Below, piece after piece: positions 25,154-35,351 of a stretch of DNA of 64,000 nucleotides; positions within the stretch are counted from its first letter, which is position 1; every line of letters starts with the position of its first letter. The notes beneath the pieces were generated by a model that saw nothing but the letters and a program-made list of their open reading frames with translations, was not told the DNA's origin and made no database searches. This stretch comes from Ideonella aquatica (GTDB taxonomy: Bacteria > Pseudomonadota > Gammaproteobacteria > Burkholderiales > Burkholderiaceae_C). The position numbers were made by a program, and so were the translations under genes. The stretch is taken from assembly GCF_018069755.1 (NCBI RefSeq), contig NZ_JAGQDE010000013.1, positions 1 to 64,000 of the forward strand, given 5' to 3'.

Positions 25154-26687
25154 ACAGCACCAGGGCGTTGTGCAGCCGGTGCTGCTCGGCCCAGGTGCGT
25201 TGCCCGCTGGCCACCGCCAGCAGCTGCTGGAACAGCGCCCAGCCGGCCTCCTCCACCGTCTGTTCGCCACGCGCGATGCGGCCGGCGTCCACATCCATCA
25301 GGTCGTGCCAGCGGCGTGCCAGCTCGCTGCGCGTGGCCACCTTGACCACCGGGCAGGCCGCCAGGCCGTAGGGCGTGCCGCGGCCGGTGGTGAAGACGTG
25401 CAGGTTCATGCCGGCGGCCAGCTGCAGCGTGCCGCAGATGAAGTCGCTGGCCGGTGTGGCGGCGAAGACCAGGCCGCGCTGATCACGCGCCAGCTTCTCG
25501 CCCGGTGGCAGCACATGGGCGATCGCGGCGCTGCCGCTCTTGACGATCGAGCCCATCGCCTTCTCGACGATGTTCGACAGGCCGCCGGCCTTGTTGCCCG
25601 GCGTGGTGTTGGCCGAGCGGTCGACGTGGCCGCGCTCAAGGTAGGCGTCGTACCAGGCCAGCTCGCGCACGATGGCCTCGGCCACCGCGGGCGTGGCGGC
25701 GCGCGCGGTGAGCTGCTCCACCGCGTCACGCACCTCGGTGTTCTCGCTGAACATCACCGTGGCGCCGGCGCGCACCAGCAGGTCGGCGCAGGCGCCCACG
25801 GCGGGGTTGGCGGTGACGCCCGAGAAGGCGTCGGAGCCGCCGCACTGCACGCCCACCACCAGCGCGCTGGCGGGGACGGTCTCGCGGCGGCGCGCATTCA
25901 GGCGCGCCAGCATCGGCCGGGCGCGCACCAGCACGTCGTCGATCATCGACGCGAAGCCCACGTGGGCAGCGTCCTGCAGGCACACCGTCTCGGGGCCGTC
26001 CTCGGCGCGGCGGCCATCGACCAGCGGGAAGCTGCCCGGCGGCAGCAGGCGCGCCGGCTGCAGTTTTTCGCAGCCCAGGCTCAGCACCAGCACCTCGCCG
26101 CCGAAGTTGGGGTTCTGGCTGATGTGGCGCAGCGTGCGGACGGGGATCTCGGCGCCGGGGGCGTCGATCGCCACGCCGCAGCCGTAGGTGTGCTCCAGGC
26201 CCACCACGCCGTCCACGTTCGGGTACAGCGGCAGCAGCTCCTGCTCGATGCGCCGCACCGCGTGCGCCAGCACACCCGCCACACACTGCACGGTGGTGGT
26301 GATGGCCAGCAGGTTGCGCGTGCCCACCGAGCCGTCGGCGTTGCGGTAGCCCTGGAAGGTCTGGCCGACCAGCGGCGGCGCCAGGGGCTCGGCCTGGGTG
26401 GCCATGGGCAGGTCGCGCAGCTCGCGTGCGGCGGGCATGGCCAGGCGCTGCTCGTGCACCCAGCTGCCGGCCGGCAGGTCCTGCGTCGCCATGCCAATGG
26501 TCACGCCGTAGCGCGTGACGGCGGCTCCGGCGGGAATGTCCACCAGCGCCAGCTTGTGCGCCTGCGGCACGGCCTCGCGCAGGACCAGACCGCCGGGCAG
26601 CACGGTGCCCGCCGACAGGCCGCCGTCGTTGCCGACGATGGCCACATTGTCCTGCGGCTGCAGGCGGATGAGGACCGGCGTGCTCAC
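25131..26687 (-). CDS. garD: galactarate dehydratase (UxaA/GarD family)
   Basis: A 518-residue enzyme that dehydrates D-galactarate (mucate) to 5-keto-4-deoxyglucarate. It has the short N-terminal SAF-like domain ([21 protein letters not shown]) and the long dehydratase domain with [56 protein letters not shown] and [18 protein letters not shown]. Order and length match GarD rather than altronate dehydratase. Seven bases separate it from tctC upstream. Its product feeds KdgD encoded on the other strand. Confidence 0.85.
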   Translation of the reverse strand: MSTPVLIRLQPQDNVAIVGNDGGLSAGTVLPGGLVLREAVPQAHKLALVDIPAGAAVTRYGVTIGMATQDLPAGSWVHEQRLAMPAARELRDLPMATQAEPLAPPLVGQTFQGYRNADGSVGTRNLLAITTTVQCVAGVLAHAVRRIEQELLPLYPNVDGVVGLEHTYGCGVAIDAPGAEIPVRTLRHISQNPNFGGEVLVLSLGCEKLQPARLLPPGSFPLVDGRRAEDGPETVCLQDAAHVGFASMIDDVLVRARPMLARLNARRRETVPASALVVGVQCGGSDAFSGVTANPAVGACADLLVRAGATVMFSENTEVRDAVEQLTARAATPAVAEAIVRELAWYDAYLERGHVDRSANTTPGNKAGGLSNIVEKAMGSIVKSGSAAIAHVLPPGEKLARDQRGLVFAATPASDFICGTLQLAAGMNLHVFTTGRGTPYGLAACPVVKVATRSELARRWHDLMDVDAGRIARGEQTVEEAGWALFQQLLAVASGQRTWAEQHRLHNALVLFNPAPVT

Positions 26688-26694
26688 GCCGCGC

Positions 26695-27654
26695 TCACTC
26701 GACCTTCAGGCCGCCGGCCTGGACCACCTTCAGCCACTTGTCGCGCTCACGCGCCTCGAAGGCGGCCAGCTCGTCGGGCGCCATGCCCGAGGGCTCCAGG
26801 CCCATGGTTTCCAGCCGCTGGCGGATGTCGGGACTCTGCAGCACCTTGGCGATCTCGGTCTGCAGCCGCAGCACCAGCTCGCGCGGCGTGCCGGCCGGGG
26901 CGTGCACGGCCTGCCAGCTCTGCACGTCGTAGCCGGGCACGCCGGACTCGGCCAGCGTGGGCACGCTCTCGAAGCCCTTGACCCGCTTGCCGGCGGTCAC
27001 CGCCAGCACCCGCAGCGTGCCGGCCTTGATGTGGGCGGCGGCGGCCACCAGGGTGTCGATGCCGAAGTCCACCTGGCCGGCGATCACGTCCTGGATCGCC
27101 GGACCGCTGCCGCGGTAGGGGATGTGCAGGATGAAGGTGCCGGCCATCTGCTTCAGCAGCTCGCCGCTCATGTGCTGGCTGGTGCCGCTGCCGGCTGAGC
27201 TGAAGCTGAGCTTGCCGGGGTTCCTGCGGGCAAAGGCCAGCAGCTCCTGCACCGTCTTGAATGGGCTGCCCGCAGGCACGATCAGGCAGTTGCTGGTGGC
27301 GCCGATCATCGTCACCGGGGCAAAGTCCTTGCCGGCGTTGTAGGGGATCTTCGGGTTCAGCGCCGGGTTGATGGCTTGGGTGGAGATGGTGCTGCCCAGG
27401 ATCGTGTAGCCATCGGCCGGCGACTTGGCCACCGAGTCGGCACCCAGCACGCCACCGGCGCCGGCCTTGTTGTCCACCACCAGCGTCTGGCCCAGCGCGG
27501 CGCCCAGCTTGGGGGCGATCAGGCGCGCCAGGATGTCGGTGGTGCCGCCAGCGGCGAAGGGCACGACATAGCGGATCGGCTTGGTGGGCCAGCTCTGCGC
27601 CCGGGCGATCAGGGGCAGCAGGGCGGCGGCGGTCAGCAGGGTGCGGCGTTGCAT
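26695..27654 (-). CDS. TctC/Bug-family solute-binding protein (galactarate side)
   Basis: A 319-residue Bug protein. It has a signal peptide ([19 protein letters not shown]), then [34 protein letters not shown] and the [13 protein letters not shown] loop. The start at 27654 is set by the signal and a GGAG upstream. It heads the minus-strand tctC-garD operon, whose promoter region contains the operator-like site 27717-27737. A role in galactarate/glucarate binding is inferred from context; no membrane partners are present locally. Confidence 0.85.
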   Translation of the reverse strand: MQRRTLLTAAALLPLIARAQSWPTKPIRYVVPFAAGGTTDILARLIAPKLGAALGQTLVVDNKAGAGGVLGADSVAKSPADGYTILGSTISTQAINPALNPKIPYNAGKDFAPVTMIGATSNCLIVPAGSPFKTVQELLAFARRNPGKLSFSSAGSGTSQHMSGELLKQMAGTFILHIPYRGSGPAIQDVIAGQVDFGIDTLVAAAAHIKAGTLRVLAVTAGKRVKGFESVPTLAESGVPGYDVQSWQAVHAPAGTPRELVLRLQTEIAKVLQSPDIRQRLETMGLEPSGMAPDELAAFEARERDKWLKVVQAGGLKVE

Positions 27655-27716
27655 GGGAACTCCGAAAGGGCGGTGGGGTGACGACTCGGCTACAGTGGGT
27701 GACCGGCTTGTCATCC

Positions 27717-27737
27717 GTTGTCGGTTGTCGTACAACT
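27717..27737 (-). promoter_or_regulatory. GntR operator-like site, tctC-garD / gntR promoter
   Basis: Read on the minus strand this 21-base site begins AGTTGTACGA and ends GACAAC. It matches the site 28606-28626 at 18 of 21 positions. It lies in the 142-base gap between divergent tctC and gntR. The same stretch also forms GTTGT-n3-ACAAC, typical of FadR-type GntR dimers. Confidence 0.6.
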
Positions 27738-27796
27738 ATGATCGTCGGGACCTGCCGTCCCTGTCAATGCCACCCGGCCCCGGGATATCCCCAGCC

Positions 27797-28528
27797 ATGA
27801 CCCTGCCGCCCGCCACCGAACGCCGCCGACCCCGCTCCCTCGCCCTGGAACTGGTGCAGGACCTGGGCGACCGCATCCGCGATGGCCGCCTGGCGCCTGG
27901 CGACAAGCTGCCGACCGAGGCCACGCTGATGACCGAGTTCGGCGTCAGCCGCACCGTGGTGCGCGAGGCGATCTCCAAGCTGCAGGCCGCCGGCCAGGTC
28001 GAGACGCGGCATGGCATCGGGACCTTCGTGGTGGGGGTGGGCGAGGCCGGGGGCTTTCGCATCGCCCCGGAGCAGATGGCCACGCTGCGCGACGTGATCG
28101 CCGTGCTGGAGCTGCGCATCGGCCTGGAAACCGAGGCCGCCGCGCTGGCCGCGCAGCGCCGCACCGCCGAGGACCTGGCCCAGATGCGCCAGGCCCTGGA
28201 CGCCGTGGCACAGGCACTGGAGCAGGGCAAGGACGCAGTGAGTGCTGACTTTGCATTTCACCTGTCAATTGCCCGCGCGACCCAGAACCCGCACTTTGCC
28301 GAGCTGGTGAGCACGCTGGGCTCGCGCATCATCCCGCGCGCCCGCCTGGAGGGCGCCGAGGCCATGACCGACGAGCGCCGCGCCTACCTGCGCCGCGTCA
28401 ACGCCGAGCACGAGAACATCCTCGACGCGATCGCCGGCGCCGATGCCGACGCGGCCCGCGCCGCCATGCGCACGCATCTGGCCAACAGCCGCGAGCGTCG
28501 GCGCCGCGCCAGCCTGGGCGCCGGCTGA
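27797..28528 (+). CDS. GntR-family regulator (FadR type) of hexarate catabolism
   Basis: A 243-residue regulator with a winged helix ([51 protein letters not shown]) and an FCD domain with metal-site residues ([31 protein letters not shown]). The ATG at 27797 is chosen as closest to the HTH; 27767 is possible. It is flanked by the garD and kdgD operons, and matching 21-base sites lie in both promoter regions. A role as the glucarate/galactarate-responsive repressor is therefore likely. Confidence 0.85.
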   Translation: MTLPPATERRRPRSLALELVQDLGDRIRDGRLAPGDKLPTEATLMTEFGVSRTVVREAISKLQAAGQVETRHGIGTFVVGVGEAGGFRIAPEQMATLRDVIAVLELRIGLETEAAALAAQRRTAEDLAQMRQALDAVAQALEQGKDAVSADFAFHLSIARATQNPHFAELVSTLGSRIIPRARLEGAEAMTDERRAYLRRVNAEHENILDAIAGADADAARAAMRTHLANSRERRRRASLGAG

Positions 28529-28605
28529 AGGACCCGTCCGGGCCGGCCCGTAGCGCCTGCCTACGTGTTCCCACGGATCCGGAAGGACTTGCAAAGTCCG
28601 TGGAT

Positions 28606-28626
28606 AGTTGTACGATGACGGACAAC
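28606..28626 (+). promoter_or_regulatory. GntR operator-like site upstream of kdgD
   Basis: This 21-base site starts AGTTGTACGA and ends GACAAC, 54 bases before the kdgD start. It is the second copy of the motif at 27717-27737; only three central positions differ. It is well placed to repress the kdgD-tctC-gudD-aldehyde dehydrogenase operon. Confidence 0.6.
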
Positions 28627-28680
28627 ATAGCCGACCTGACTGTCCGCATCCCCGACGCCCATCCGACCGGAGCCCACCCC

Positions 28681-29592
28681 ATGAGTCCCCACGAGCTGAA
28701 GCAGGCCATGTCCCACGGCCTGCTGTCCTTCCCGCTGACCGACTTCGACGCCCAGCTCGAGTTCGACCCGGTCGGGTACCGCCGGCGTCTGGAGTGGCTG
28801 ATGCCCTATGGCGCCACGGTGCTGTTCGCCGCCGGTGGCACGGGCGAGTTCTTCTCGCTGGAGCCGAAGGAATTCGGTGAGGTGATCAGCGTGGCCGTGG
28901 ACACCTGCCGGGGCCACACCCCGATCATCGCTGGCGCGGGCGGCGCCACCCGCATGGCCATCCAGTACGCCCAGGAGGCCGAGCGCCGCGGCGCCCAGGG
29001 CATCCTGCTGATGCCCCACTACCTGACCGAAGCCAGCCAGGACGGCCTGCTGGCCCATGTCGATGCGATCTGCCAGAGCGTGAAGATCGGCGTGGTGCTC
29101 TACAACCGCGGCGGTGCCCGCTACGCCCCCGACACCGTGGCCCGGCTGTGCGAGCGCAACCCCAACCTGATCGGCTACAAGGATGGCGTGGGCGACATCG
29201 AGCACTTCGTGCAGATGCGCCGCACCCTGGGTGAGCGCGTGACCTACCTGGGCGGCCTGCCCACCGCCGAGTTCTACGCTGCGCCGTACTACGCGATGGG
29301 CTGCCACGTGTACTCGTCGGCGGTCTTCAACTTCATCCCGAAGACGGCGATGGACTTCTACAAGGCCCTCGATCAGGGCGACCAGGCCACCTGCAACCGC
29401 CTGCTCGACGACTTCTTCATGCCCTACATCGCGCTGCGCAACCGCGGCCAGGGCTATGCGGTGAGCATCGTCAAGGCCGGTGCCGACCTCGTCGGCCATG
29501 GCGCCGGCCCGGTGCGCCCGCCGCTGTCGGACTTGAAGGCCGCCGAGCGTGACGAGCTGGCCACGCTGATCGCCCGCCTGGGCCCCCAATAA
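28681..29592 (+). CDS. kdgD: 5-dehydro-4-deoxyglucarate dehydratase
   Basis: A 303-residue member of the DHDPS/NAL aldolase family. It decarboxylates and dehydrates 5-keto-4-deoxyglucarate to 2,5-dioxopentanoate. Visible are FPLTDFD, the [12 protein letters not shown] carboxylate loop, VVLYNRGG and the Schiff-base Lys167 in [10 protein letters not shown]. The start at 28681 is preferred to upstream in-frame Met codons because GGAG precedes it and the operator site would otherwise lie in the gene. It is the first gene of the plus-strand hexarate operon. Confidence 0.92.
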   Translation: MSPHELKQAMSHGLLSFPLTDFDAQLEFDPVGYRRRLEWLMPYGATVLFAAGGTGEFFSLEPKEFGEVISVAVDTCRGHTPIIAGAGGATRMAIQYAQEAERRGAQGILLMPHYLTEASQDGLLAHVDAICQSVKIGVVLYNRGGARYAPDTVARLCERNPNLIGYKDGVGDIEHFVQMRRTLGERVTYLGGLPTAEFYAAPYYAMGCHVYSSAVFNFIPKTAMDFYKALDQGDQATCNRLLDDFFMPYIALRNRGQGYAVSIVKAGADLVGHGAGPVRPPLSDLKAAERDELATLIARLGPQ

Positions 29593-29612
29593 ACCACCAC
29601 CGGAGACAGACC

Positions 29613-30569
29613 ATGTTCAAGCACTGCTTCGCCGTCGCCGCCCTGGCGGCCACCACCTTGTCGGCCTTCGCCTGGCCCGACAAGCCCGTCACGCTGGTGG
29701 TGCCCTTCCCGCCTGGCGGCTCCACCGACACCATCGCCCGCGCCATCGGCCCGAAGCTGCAGGAACGCTTCGGCCAGACCGTGCTGGTCGACAACAAGGC
29801 CGGTGCCACCGGCACGATTGGCGCCACCCAGGTCAAGCGCGCGGCGCCAGACGGCCAGACCTTCCTGGTCACCTCGCTGGGCCCGCTGGTGGTGGCGCCG
29901 CACCTGCTGAAGAACGTGCCCTACGACGCCGGCAAGGACTTCGACCTGCTCAGCGTGCTGGTGCAGGCGCCCAACGTGCTGGTGGTGCCGGCGGCCTCGC
30001 CGTACAAGAGCGTGGCCGATGTGCTGACGGCGCTGAAGGCCAACCCGGACAAGCTGAGCTTTGCGTCCTCGGGCAACGGCTCGTCCGACCATCTGACGGC
30101 CGAGCTGTTCTGGCTGCAGACCGGCACCAGCGGCCTGCACATCCCGTACAAGGGCGGCGCGCCGGCCATCTCCGACCTGCTGGGCGGCCAGGTCGACGCC
30201 TCGTTCCAGAACGTCAACGCGGTGCTGCAGCACATCAACGCCGGCAAGCTGCGTGCGCTGGCGGTGACCGGCGACAAGCCCTCGCCCGTGCTGCCGGGCG
30301 TGCCCACGCTGGCCGAGGCCGGTGTGAAGGGCGTGGACGTCTACTCCTGGCAGGCGATCGTCGCCCCCAAGGGCCTGCCGGCCGAGGTGCGCACCAAGAT
30401 GACGGAGGGCCTGCAGGCCGCGCTGGCCGACGCCAAGCTGCGCCAGCAGTTCACTGCGGTGGGCCTGGAGATCGTTGGCAGCACGCCGGAGCAGTTCGCC
30501 GCCTTCCAGGTCAGGGAGAACGCGCGCTGGAAGACGCTGATCGAGACCCGCAAGATCACCGCCGACTGA
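29613..30569 (+). CDS. TctC/Bug-family solute-binding protein (glucarate side)
   Basis: A 318-residue Bug protein with signal peptide [20 protein letters not shown]. Then come [33 protein letters not shown] and [20 protein letters not shown]. It sits inside the operon between kdgD and gudD (20 and 7 bases away), so it is made together with the catabolic enzymes and probably binds glucarate or galactarate in the periplasm. Confidence 0.87.
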   Translation: MFKHCFAVAALAATTLSAFAWPDKPVTLVVPFPPGGSTDTIARAIGPKLQERFGQTVLVDNKAGATGTIGATQVKRAAPDGQTFLVTSLGPLVVAPHLLKNVPYDAGKDFDLLSVLVQAPNVLVVPAASPYKSVADVLTALKANPDKLSFASSGNGSSDHLTAELFWLQTGTSGLHIPYKGGAPAISDLLGGQVDASFQNVNAVLQHINAGKLRALAVTGDKPSPVLPGVPTLAEAGVKGVDVYSWQAIVAPKGLPAEVRTKMTEGLQAALADAKLRQQFTAVGLEIVGSTPEQFAAFQVRENARWKTLIETRKITAD

Positions 30570-30576
30570 GCCCCCG

Positions 30577-31917
30577 ATGACGCACGACGCCCCCCGCATC
30601 ACCGCGCTGCGCGTGATCCCGGTTGCCGGCCGGGACGGCATGCTGCTGAACCTCTCGGGCGCACACGCGCCCTTTTTCACCCGCAACCTGCTGCTCCTCA
30701 CCGACAGCGCCGGGCGCACCGGTGTCGGCGAGGTGCCCGGCGGCGAGAAGATCCGCGCCACGCTGGAGGACGCCACCGCGCTGGTGGTGGGCCAACGGGT
30801 GGGCGCCCACCTGGGCGTGCTGCAGGCGGTGCAGCAGGCCTTCGCTGACCGCGACAGCGGCGGCCGCGGCCTGCAGACCTTCGACCTGCGCATCACCATC
30901 CACGCGCTGGCCGCCATCGAGTCGGCGATGCTCGACCTGCTCGGCCAGCACCTGGGCCTGCCGGTGTGTGACCTGCTGGGCGAAGGCCGCCAGCGCGACC
31001 GCGTCGAGATGCTGGGCTATCTGTTCTTCGTCGGTGATCGCACGAAGACCGATCTGCCCTACGCCGGCCCGGCCGACGAGGCAGACGACGCCGACGACTG
31101 GTGCCGCCTGCGCCATGAGGCGGCGATGACACCCGACGCCGTGGTGCGCCTGGCCGAGGCAGCGCGCGCGCGCTACGGCTTCAACGACTTCAAGCTCAAG
31201 GGCGGCGTGCTGACCGGCGACGCCGAGGTGGACGCCGTCACCGCACTCCACGAACGCTTCCCCGAGGCCCGCGTCACGCTGGACCCCAACGGCGGCTGGC
31301 TGCTGAAGGACGCGATCCGCCTGGGCCAGCGCATGCGCGGCGTGGTGGCCTATGCCGAAGACCCCTGCGGCGCCGAGGGCGGCTTCAGTGGCCGCGAGGT
31401 GATGGCCGAATTCCGCCGCGCCACCGGCCTGCCCACGGCCACCAACATGGTGGCCACCGACTGGCGCCAGTTCGTCCATGCGCTGAGCCTGCAGAGCGTG
31501 GACATCCCGCTGGCCGACCCGCACTTCTGGACCATGGCCGGCAGCGTGCGCGTGGCCCAGACCTGCCGCGACTGGGGCCTGACCTGGGGCAGCCACTCGA
31601 ACAACCACTTCGATGTGTCGCTGGCCATGTTCACCCATGTGGGCGCTGCCGCCCCGGGCAAGGTCACCGCCATCGACACCCACTGGATCTGGCAGGACGG
31701 CCAGCGCCTGACGAAGGACCCGCTGCAGATCATCGGCGGCCATGTCGAGGTGCCGAAGAAGCCGGGCCTGGGCGTCGAGCTCGACATGGTCGAGGTCGAC
31801 AAGGCCCACCAGCTCTACCTGCAGCACGGCCTGGGCGCCCGCGACGACGCGATCGCGATGCAGTTCCTGATCCCCGGCTGGACCTTTGACAACAAGCGGC
31901 CCTGCCTGGTCCGCTGA
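30577..31917 (+). CDS. gudD: glucarate dehydratase (enolase superfamily)
   Basis: A 446-residue enolase-superfamily enzyme that dehydrates D-glucarate (and L-idarate) to 5-keto-4-deoxyglucarate. The KxK pair is at 206/208 (FKLKGG), the metal ligands include Asp236 (TLDPNGG) and Glu261 (YAEDPCG), and the general base is His340 in [13 protein letters not shown]. Length and motifs match GudD, not the shorter mandelate-racemase types. Seven bases separate it from the tctC before it. Its product is the KdgD substrate. Confidence 0.92.
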   Translation: MTHDAPRITALRVIPVAGRDGMLLNLSGAHAPFFTRNLLLLTDSAGRTGVGEVPGGEKIRATLEDATALVVGQRVGAHLGVLQAVQQAFADRDSGGRGLQTFDLRITIHALAAIESAMLDLLGQHLGLPVCDLLGEGRQRDRVEMLGYLFFVGDRTKTDLPYAGPADEADDADDWCRLRHEAAMTPDAVVRLAEAARARYGFNDFKLKGGVLTGDAEVDAVTALHERFPEARVTLDPNGGWLLKDAIRLGQRMRGVVAYAEDPCGAEGGFSGREVMAEFRRATGLPTATNMVATDWRQFVHALSLQSVDIPLADPHFWTMAGSVRVAQTCRDWGLTWGSHSNNHFDVSLAMFTHVGAAAPGKVTAIDTHWIWQDGQRLTKDPLQIIGGHVEVPKKPGLGVELDMVEVDKAHQLYLQHGLGARDDAIAMQFLIPGWTFDNKRPCLVR

Positions 31918-31933
31918 ACACGGACCTCCACCC

Positions 31934-33421
31934 ATGCTGACTTCCTTCGACGCCCGCACTGGCGTACCGCTGGCCGAACTGACCGCCAGTGGCCCCGCCG
32001 ACATCGACGCCGCCTGCGCGGCCGCCGCCGCCGCCTTCGCCGCCTGGCAGGGCAGCGACGGCGTCACCCGCGGCGCGCTGCTGCGCGCGCTGGCCACGGC
32101 ACTGGAGGCCGAACGCGAGAGCCTGGTGGCACTGGCCGACCGCGAGACCGCGCTGGGCCCGGTGCGCCTGAACGGCGAGCTCGACCGCACGGCCTTCCAG
32201 CTGCGCCGCTTCGCCGACATCGCCGAGCGTGGGGAGCCCTTCAAGGTCGTAGACGATCCGGCGGTGGCCGGTGCGCCGCCCGCGGGCCACCCGGCGATGC
32301 AGCGCTGGCGCGTGCCGCTGGGCCCGGTGGCGGTGTTCGCCGCCAGCAACTTCCCGTTCGCCTTCTCGGTGCTGGGCGGCGACACCGCCTCGGCGCTGGC
32401 CGCCGGCTGCCCGGTGGTGGTGAAGGCCCATCCGGGGCATCCGCAGCTGTCGCAGCAGACCTTCGCGCTGATCCAGCGCGTGCTGGCCGCGCAGGGCTTG
32501 CCGGCGGGTCTGATCGGCGGCGTGCAGGGCGCGGCGGTGGAGGTTGGCGTGCAGCTGATCCGCCACCCGCTGATCGCTGCCGGCGCCTTCACCGGCTCCA
32601 CCCGCGGCGGTGCGGCGCTGGCGGCCGAGGCGGCGGCGCGTCCGTGGCCCATCCCGTTCTTCGGCGAGCTGGGCTCGATCAACCCGGTGATCGCGTTGCC
32701 CACCGAGCTGGCGGCCCAGGGCGCCGCGCTGGCCACCACGCTGGCTGGCTCGATCGCGCTGGGCTGCGGCCAGTTCTGCACCAACCCCGGCGTGGTCGTG
32801 CTGATCGACGAGGCCGCGGGCCTGGACGCACGCGCTGTCAACGACGCGTTCGTGGCCCAGCTGGCCGAGGCCCTGAAGGCGCAGCAGCCGCACGCCATGC
32901 TGACCGCGGGGATGCGCCGGGCCTTTGACGCCGGTGTCGGCCACTGGGCCGAGGCTGGCGCGCAGTTCCTGCAGCGTGAGGCCGCCGCCGACGACCAGCC
33001 GCCGCGGCCGGTGCTGGCCCAGGTCGGCGCGACCGAGTTCATCGCCCGCGCCGCGCTGCGCGACGAGGTCTTCGGGCCGTCCAGCCTGGTGGTGCGCTGC
33101 GCCTCGCACGCGCAGGCGCTGCAGGTGCTGCAGGCGGTGGGCGGCTCGCTGACCGTGACCGTCTGGGGCGCCCAGGCCGACAGCGCACCGGTACGCGACC
33201 TGGTGCGCGGCGCGATGGCCATCGCCGGCCGCGTGCTGTTCGCCGGCGTGCCCACTGGCGTGGCCGTGACCGCGGCGCAGCAGCACGGCGGCCCCTGGCC
33301 CAGCAGCACGCGGCCCGAGAGCACTTCAGTCGGCGACGCCGCCCTGGGCCGCTTCCTGCGGCCGGTGGCCTTGCAGGAGGCCCCGGCCTGGTTGACCGAG
33401 CGGGCCGGGCGCCCACTGTGA
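31934..33421 (+). CDS. 2-oxoglutarate semialdehyde dehydrogenase (NADP+)
   Basis: A 495-residue aldehyde dehydrogenase with catalytic Cys282 (GCGQFCTNPG), general base Glu245 (FFGELGSINP), the cofactor-binding AASNFPFAFS and FTGSTRGGAAL. This set is typical of KGSADH enzymes that oxidise 2,5-dioxopentanoate to 2-oxoglutarate. It is the last gene of the hexarate operon and completes the route into the citric acid cycle. The start at 31934 follows the gudD stop by 16 bases. The following 33422-33570 holds no supported gene. Confidence 0.88.
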   Translation: MLTSFDARTGVPLAELTASGPADIDAACAAAAAAFAAWQGSDGVTRGALLRALATALEAERESLVALADRETALGPVRLNGELDRTAFQLRRFADIAERGEPFKVVDDPAVAGAPPAGHPAMQRWRVPLGPVAVFAASNFPFAFSVLGGDTASALAAGCPVVVKAHPGHPQLSQQTFALIQRVLAAQGLPAGLIGGVQGAAVEVGVQLIRHPLIAAGAFTGSTRGGAALAAEAAARPWPIPFFGELGSINPVIALPTELAAQGAALATTLAGSIALGCGQFCTNPGVVVLIDEAAGLDARAVNDAFVAQLAEALKAQQPHAMLTAGMRRAFDAGVGHWAEAGAQFLQREAAADDQPPRPVLAQVGATEFIARAALRDEVFGPSSLVVRCASHAQALQVLQAVGGSLTVTVWGAQADSAPVRDLVRGAMAIAGRVLFAGVPTGVAVTAAQQHGGPWPSSTRPESTSVGDAALGRFLRPVALQEAPAWLTERAGRPL

Positions 33422-33570
33422 ACCTCACGCAGACCCGCATCGGCCACTCGCCCGAGCTGCGCTGCCACACACGCCGGCCGGGCGAGCGCCGAGCGGGTCC
33501 TGGCCAACCCGGCGGCGGTCTTCGAGCGTGGGGCGGTGCTCAGCCGCGCGCTGTCGGCGCTGCGCCGGCC

Positions 33571-33855
33571 TCAGGCCGACACGTCGAGCAGCGAGCCCAG
33601 CACCGGGTCGTGCCGCGGCAGGCTCTTCAGGCTGGCCTGCAGGCGCTCGAGCGCGCGGCGCTCGGACTGCATCTCCTGCTCCAGCTGTCGCCCCATGGCT
33701 TCGGCGTTCTGGGCCGCCGGGCTGGGCGTCGGCGGACGGTGCGTGGCGGCGGTCACGGCGGCGCGGGGGTCGCGGCGCGGCCCCAGCGTCTCAAGCCGGG
33801 CCTGCGTCACGGCGGTCTGCAACGCCGTCAGCGTACTGGCGGTGGAGGTGTTCAT
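33571..33855 (-). CDS. hypothetical protein with C-terminal coiled coil
   Basis: A 94-residue soluble protein. The first ~55 residues are Thr/Ala/Pro-rich and probably disordered; the rest is an amphipathic helix (AMGRQLEQEMQSERRALERLQASLKSL) ending HDPVLGSLLDVSA. The ATG at 33855 is taken as the start as it begins a sensible MNTSTAST leader. No family is recognised. It converges with the hexarate operon but is 149 bases away. Confidence 0.45.
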   Translation of the reverse strand: MNTSTASTLTALQTAVTQARLETLGPRRDPRAAVTAATHRPPTPSPAAQNAEAMGRQLEQEMQSERRALERLQASLKSLPRHDPVLGSLLDVSA

Positions 33856-33955
33856 GCCGCGCGCATCGGCCGATCGGGGGCCGCCTTGAGCGGCGGCCAC
33901 CCTCGGAGTGCAACCATTTGTTTCTAGGGCGGGTCGAGCGCGTCAGAATGCACGC

Positions 33956-34609
33956 ATGTCGCGTTCCGTTCTGCTGAAGCTCGCCGCGGTGAGCGGCCTC
34001 CTGACGATCCTGGCCGCGCCGTGGGCGCTGGCCATGCCGCCGCTGGCCTGGGTCTGCAAGCCGCTGACCACCGCGCTGCTGATCGCCTGGGCGGCCGGTC
34101 GGGGCCTGAGCGACCCGATGCGCCGCCCGCTGCTGCTGGGCCTGGTGTGCTCGTGGGTGGGTGATGTCGCGCTGCTGTGGCCGCAGCAGGGCTTCCTGCC
34201 GGGGCTGGTGAGCTTTCTGCTGGCCCATGTGGCCTATGGCGTGGCGCTGTGGCGCGGCGGTGCGCGGCCCTGGTGGCCGGCGATCGCGCTCTACGCCGTG
34301 GTGGCGCTGGCGGTGCTGCAGCGCCTGTGGCCGGGCATTGCACCGGCCTTGCAGGGGCCGGTGGTGGCCTATGTGCTGGCCCTGGCCGCCATGGCGGCGC
34401 TGGCGGCCGCGCGCTGGCGGCGGCTGCGCAGTGTCGGCGCGGCCTGGGGTGCGCTGGGCGGGGCGCTGTTCATGCTGTCCGACGCCACGCTGGCGTTTGA
34501 CCGCTTTGCAGCGCCGGTGCCGCTGGCCTCGCTGTGGATCCTGGCCAGCTACTGGGCCGCCCAGGCCTGCATCGCGGCGGCGTTGCCACCGCCGCGATCG
34601 GCCAGCTGA
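33956..34609 (+). CDS. YhhN-family membrane protein (lysoplasmalogenase-like)
   Basis: A 217-residue integral membrane protein with about eight helices. It has the YhhN/TMEM86 features KPLTTALLIAWA, LLLGLVCSWVGDVALLWP and the later GALFMLSDATLAFDRF, where two conserved Asp face the active site of lysoplasmalogenases. Bacterial members have been linked to plasmalogen or lysophospholipid hydrolysis, but many hosts lack plasmalogens, so the substrate is unclear. The start is set at 33956 at the beginning of the first helix. Confidence 0.8.
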   Translation: MSRSVLLKLAAVSGLLTILAAPWALAMPPLAWVCKPLTTALLIAWAAGRGLSDPMRRPLLLGLVCSWVGDVALLWPQQGFLPGLVSFLLAHVAYGVALWRGGARPWWPAIALYAVVALAVLQRLWPGIAPALQGPVVAYVLALAAMAALAAARWRRLRSVGAAWGALGGALFMLSDATLAFDRFAAPVPLASLWILASYWAAQACIAAALPPPRSAS

Positions 34610-34625
34610 GCGGCCGCGGCAGACC

Positions 34626-34901
34626 TTACTGGGCGCCGGAAGCGCCCGAGGCCTTCCTGTCAGCCTTGCGGGCGGCCTTGCGATCGGCCTTGCGCTCCTC
34701 CTGGCGAGCCGTCTGGCTGCCATCCTGGCGCTTGTCCTGGCGGGCCTCCTGACGGGCTTCCTTGCGGGCGGCCTTCTTGTCGGCATTGGCTGCCGATGCG
34801 GCCGGCGCCGCCTGGGCGGCCGGAGCGGGAGCGGCAGGGGCTTGCGCGAACGCGGTGGCCGAGGCGAACAGCAGGGACAGCAGGGGCAGACGGAAGTTCA
34901 T
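34626..34901 (-). CDS. small secreted Lys/Arg/Ala-rich protein
   Basis: A 91-residue protein with a signal peptide (MNFRLPLLSLLFASATAFA). A Pro/Ala spacer is followed by a strongly charged tail of repeated ARKEARQEARQDKRQ and ADRKAARKADRKA blocks. Nothing catalytic is visible. The tail could bind nucleic acid, polyphosphate or cell-surface acids, but that is a guess. It converges with the YhhN gene 16 bases away. Confidence 0.6.
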   Translation of the reverse strand: MNFRLPLLSLLFASATAFAQAPAAPAPAAQAAPAASAANADKKAARKEARQEARQDKRQDGSQTARQEERKADRKAARKADRKASGASGAQ

Positions 34902-35060
34902 GGTGGGCCTGTGACAAAAAGGGTTGGATGAGGGCCCCGACAATACAGCCAGAGACTGCTGCCGGGTGATCAGCCAACGCGGCGGTGCTCGCCGCCGTTG
35001 ACGGCCCGTCCCACGATTGGCAGTAAACCCTTGAACCGGCCCGACCCCCAGGAGCCCCCC

Positions 35061-35351
35061 GTGGATGCCCCGCTGCCCTCTTTCGACGAGTTTGCACAGG
35101 CCCGGCGCGCCCAGGGCTTCGACGAAGTGGCCGAGCGCCACTGGCCACCCGAGGCGGTGGTGCCCACCCACGCCCATCCCTTCGCGGTGGAGGCGCTGAT
35201 GGTGGCCGGCGAGATGTGGCTGGGCACCGGCGACGGTGTGCCGCGCCACCTGCGGCCTGGGGACCGCTTCACGCTGGCGGTCGGGCAGCCCCACGACGAG
35301 CGCTACGGCCCCGACGGCGCCACTTATTGGGCCGCGCGCCGCCACGCCTGA
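35061..35351 (+). CDS. cupin-domain protein
   Basis: A 96-residue single cupin. HWPPEAVVPTHAHPF carries the first His motif; the second motif is VGQPHDERYG, with LRPGDRFTLAV between them. The GTG start at 35061 is used because AGGAG precedes it; longer frames lack a site. Small cupins like this bind a metal and often act on or sense small molecules. No substrate can be named. Its stop abuts the next gene's stop (TGATCA). Confidence 0.7.
   Translation: MDAPLPSFDEFAQARRAQGFDEVAERHWPPEAVVPTHAHPFAVEALMVAGEMWLGTGDGVPRHLRPGDRFTLAVGQPHDERYGPDGATYWAARRHA

Noticed and set aside
30556-33507. A 983-codon open frame antisense to gudD and the semialdehyde dehydrogenase gene
   Set aside because: The plus strand has complete, motif-bearing enzymes here. 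Long antisense frames are expected in GC-rich DNA and this one shows no domain.
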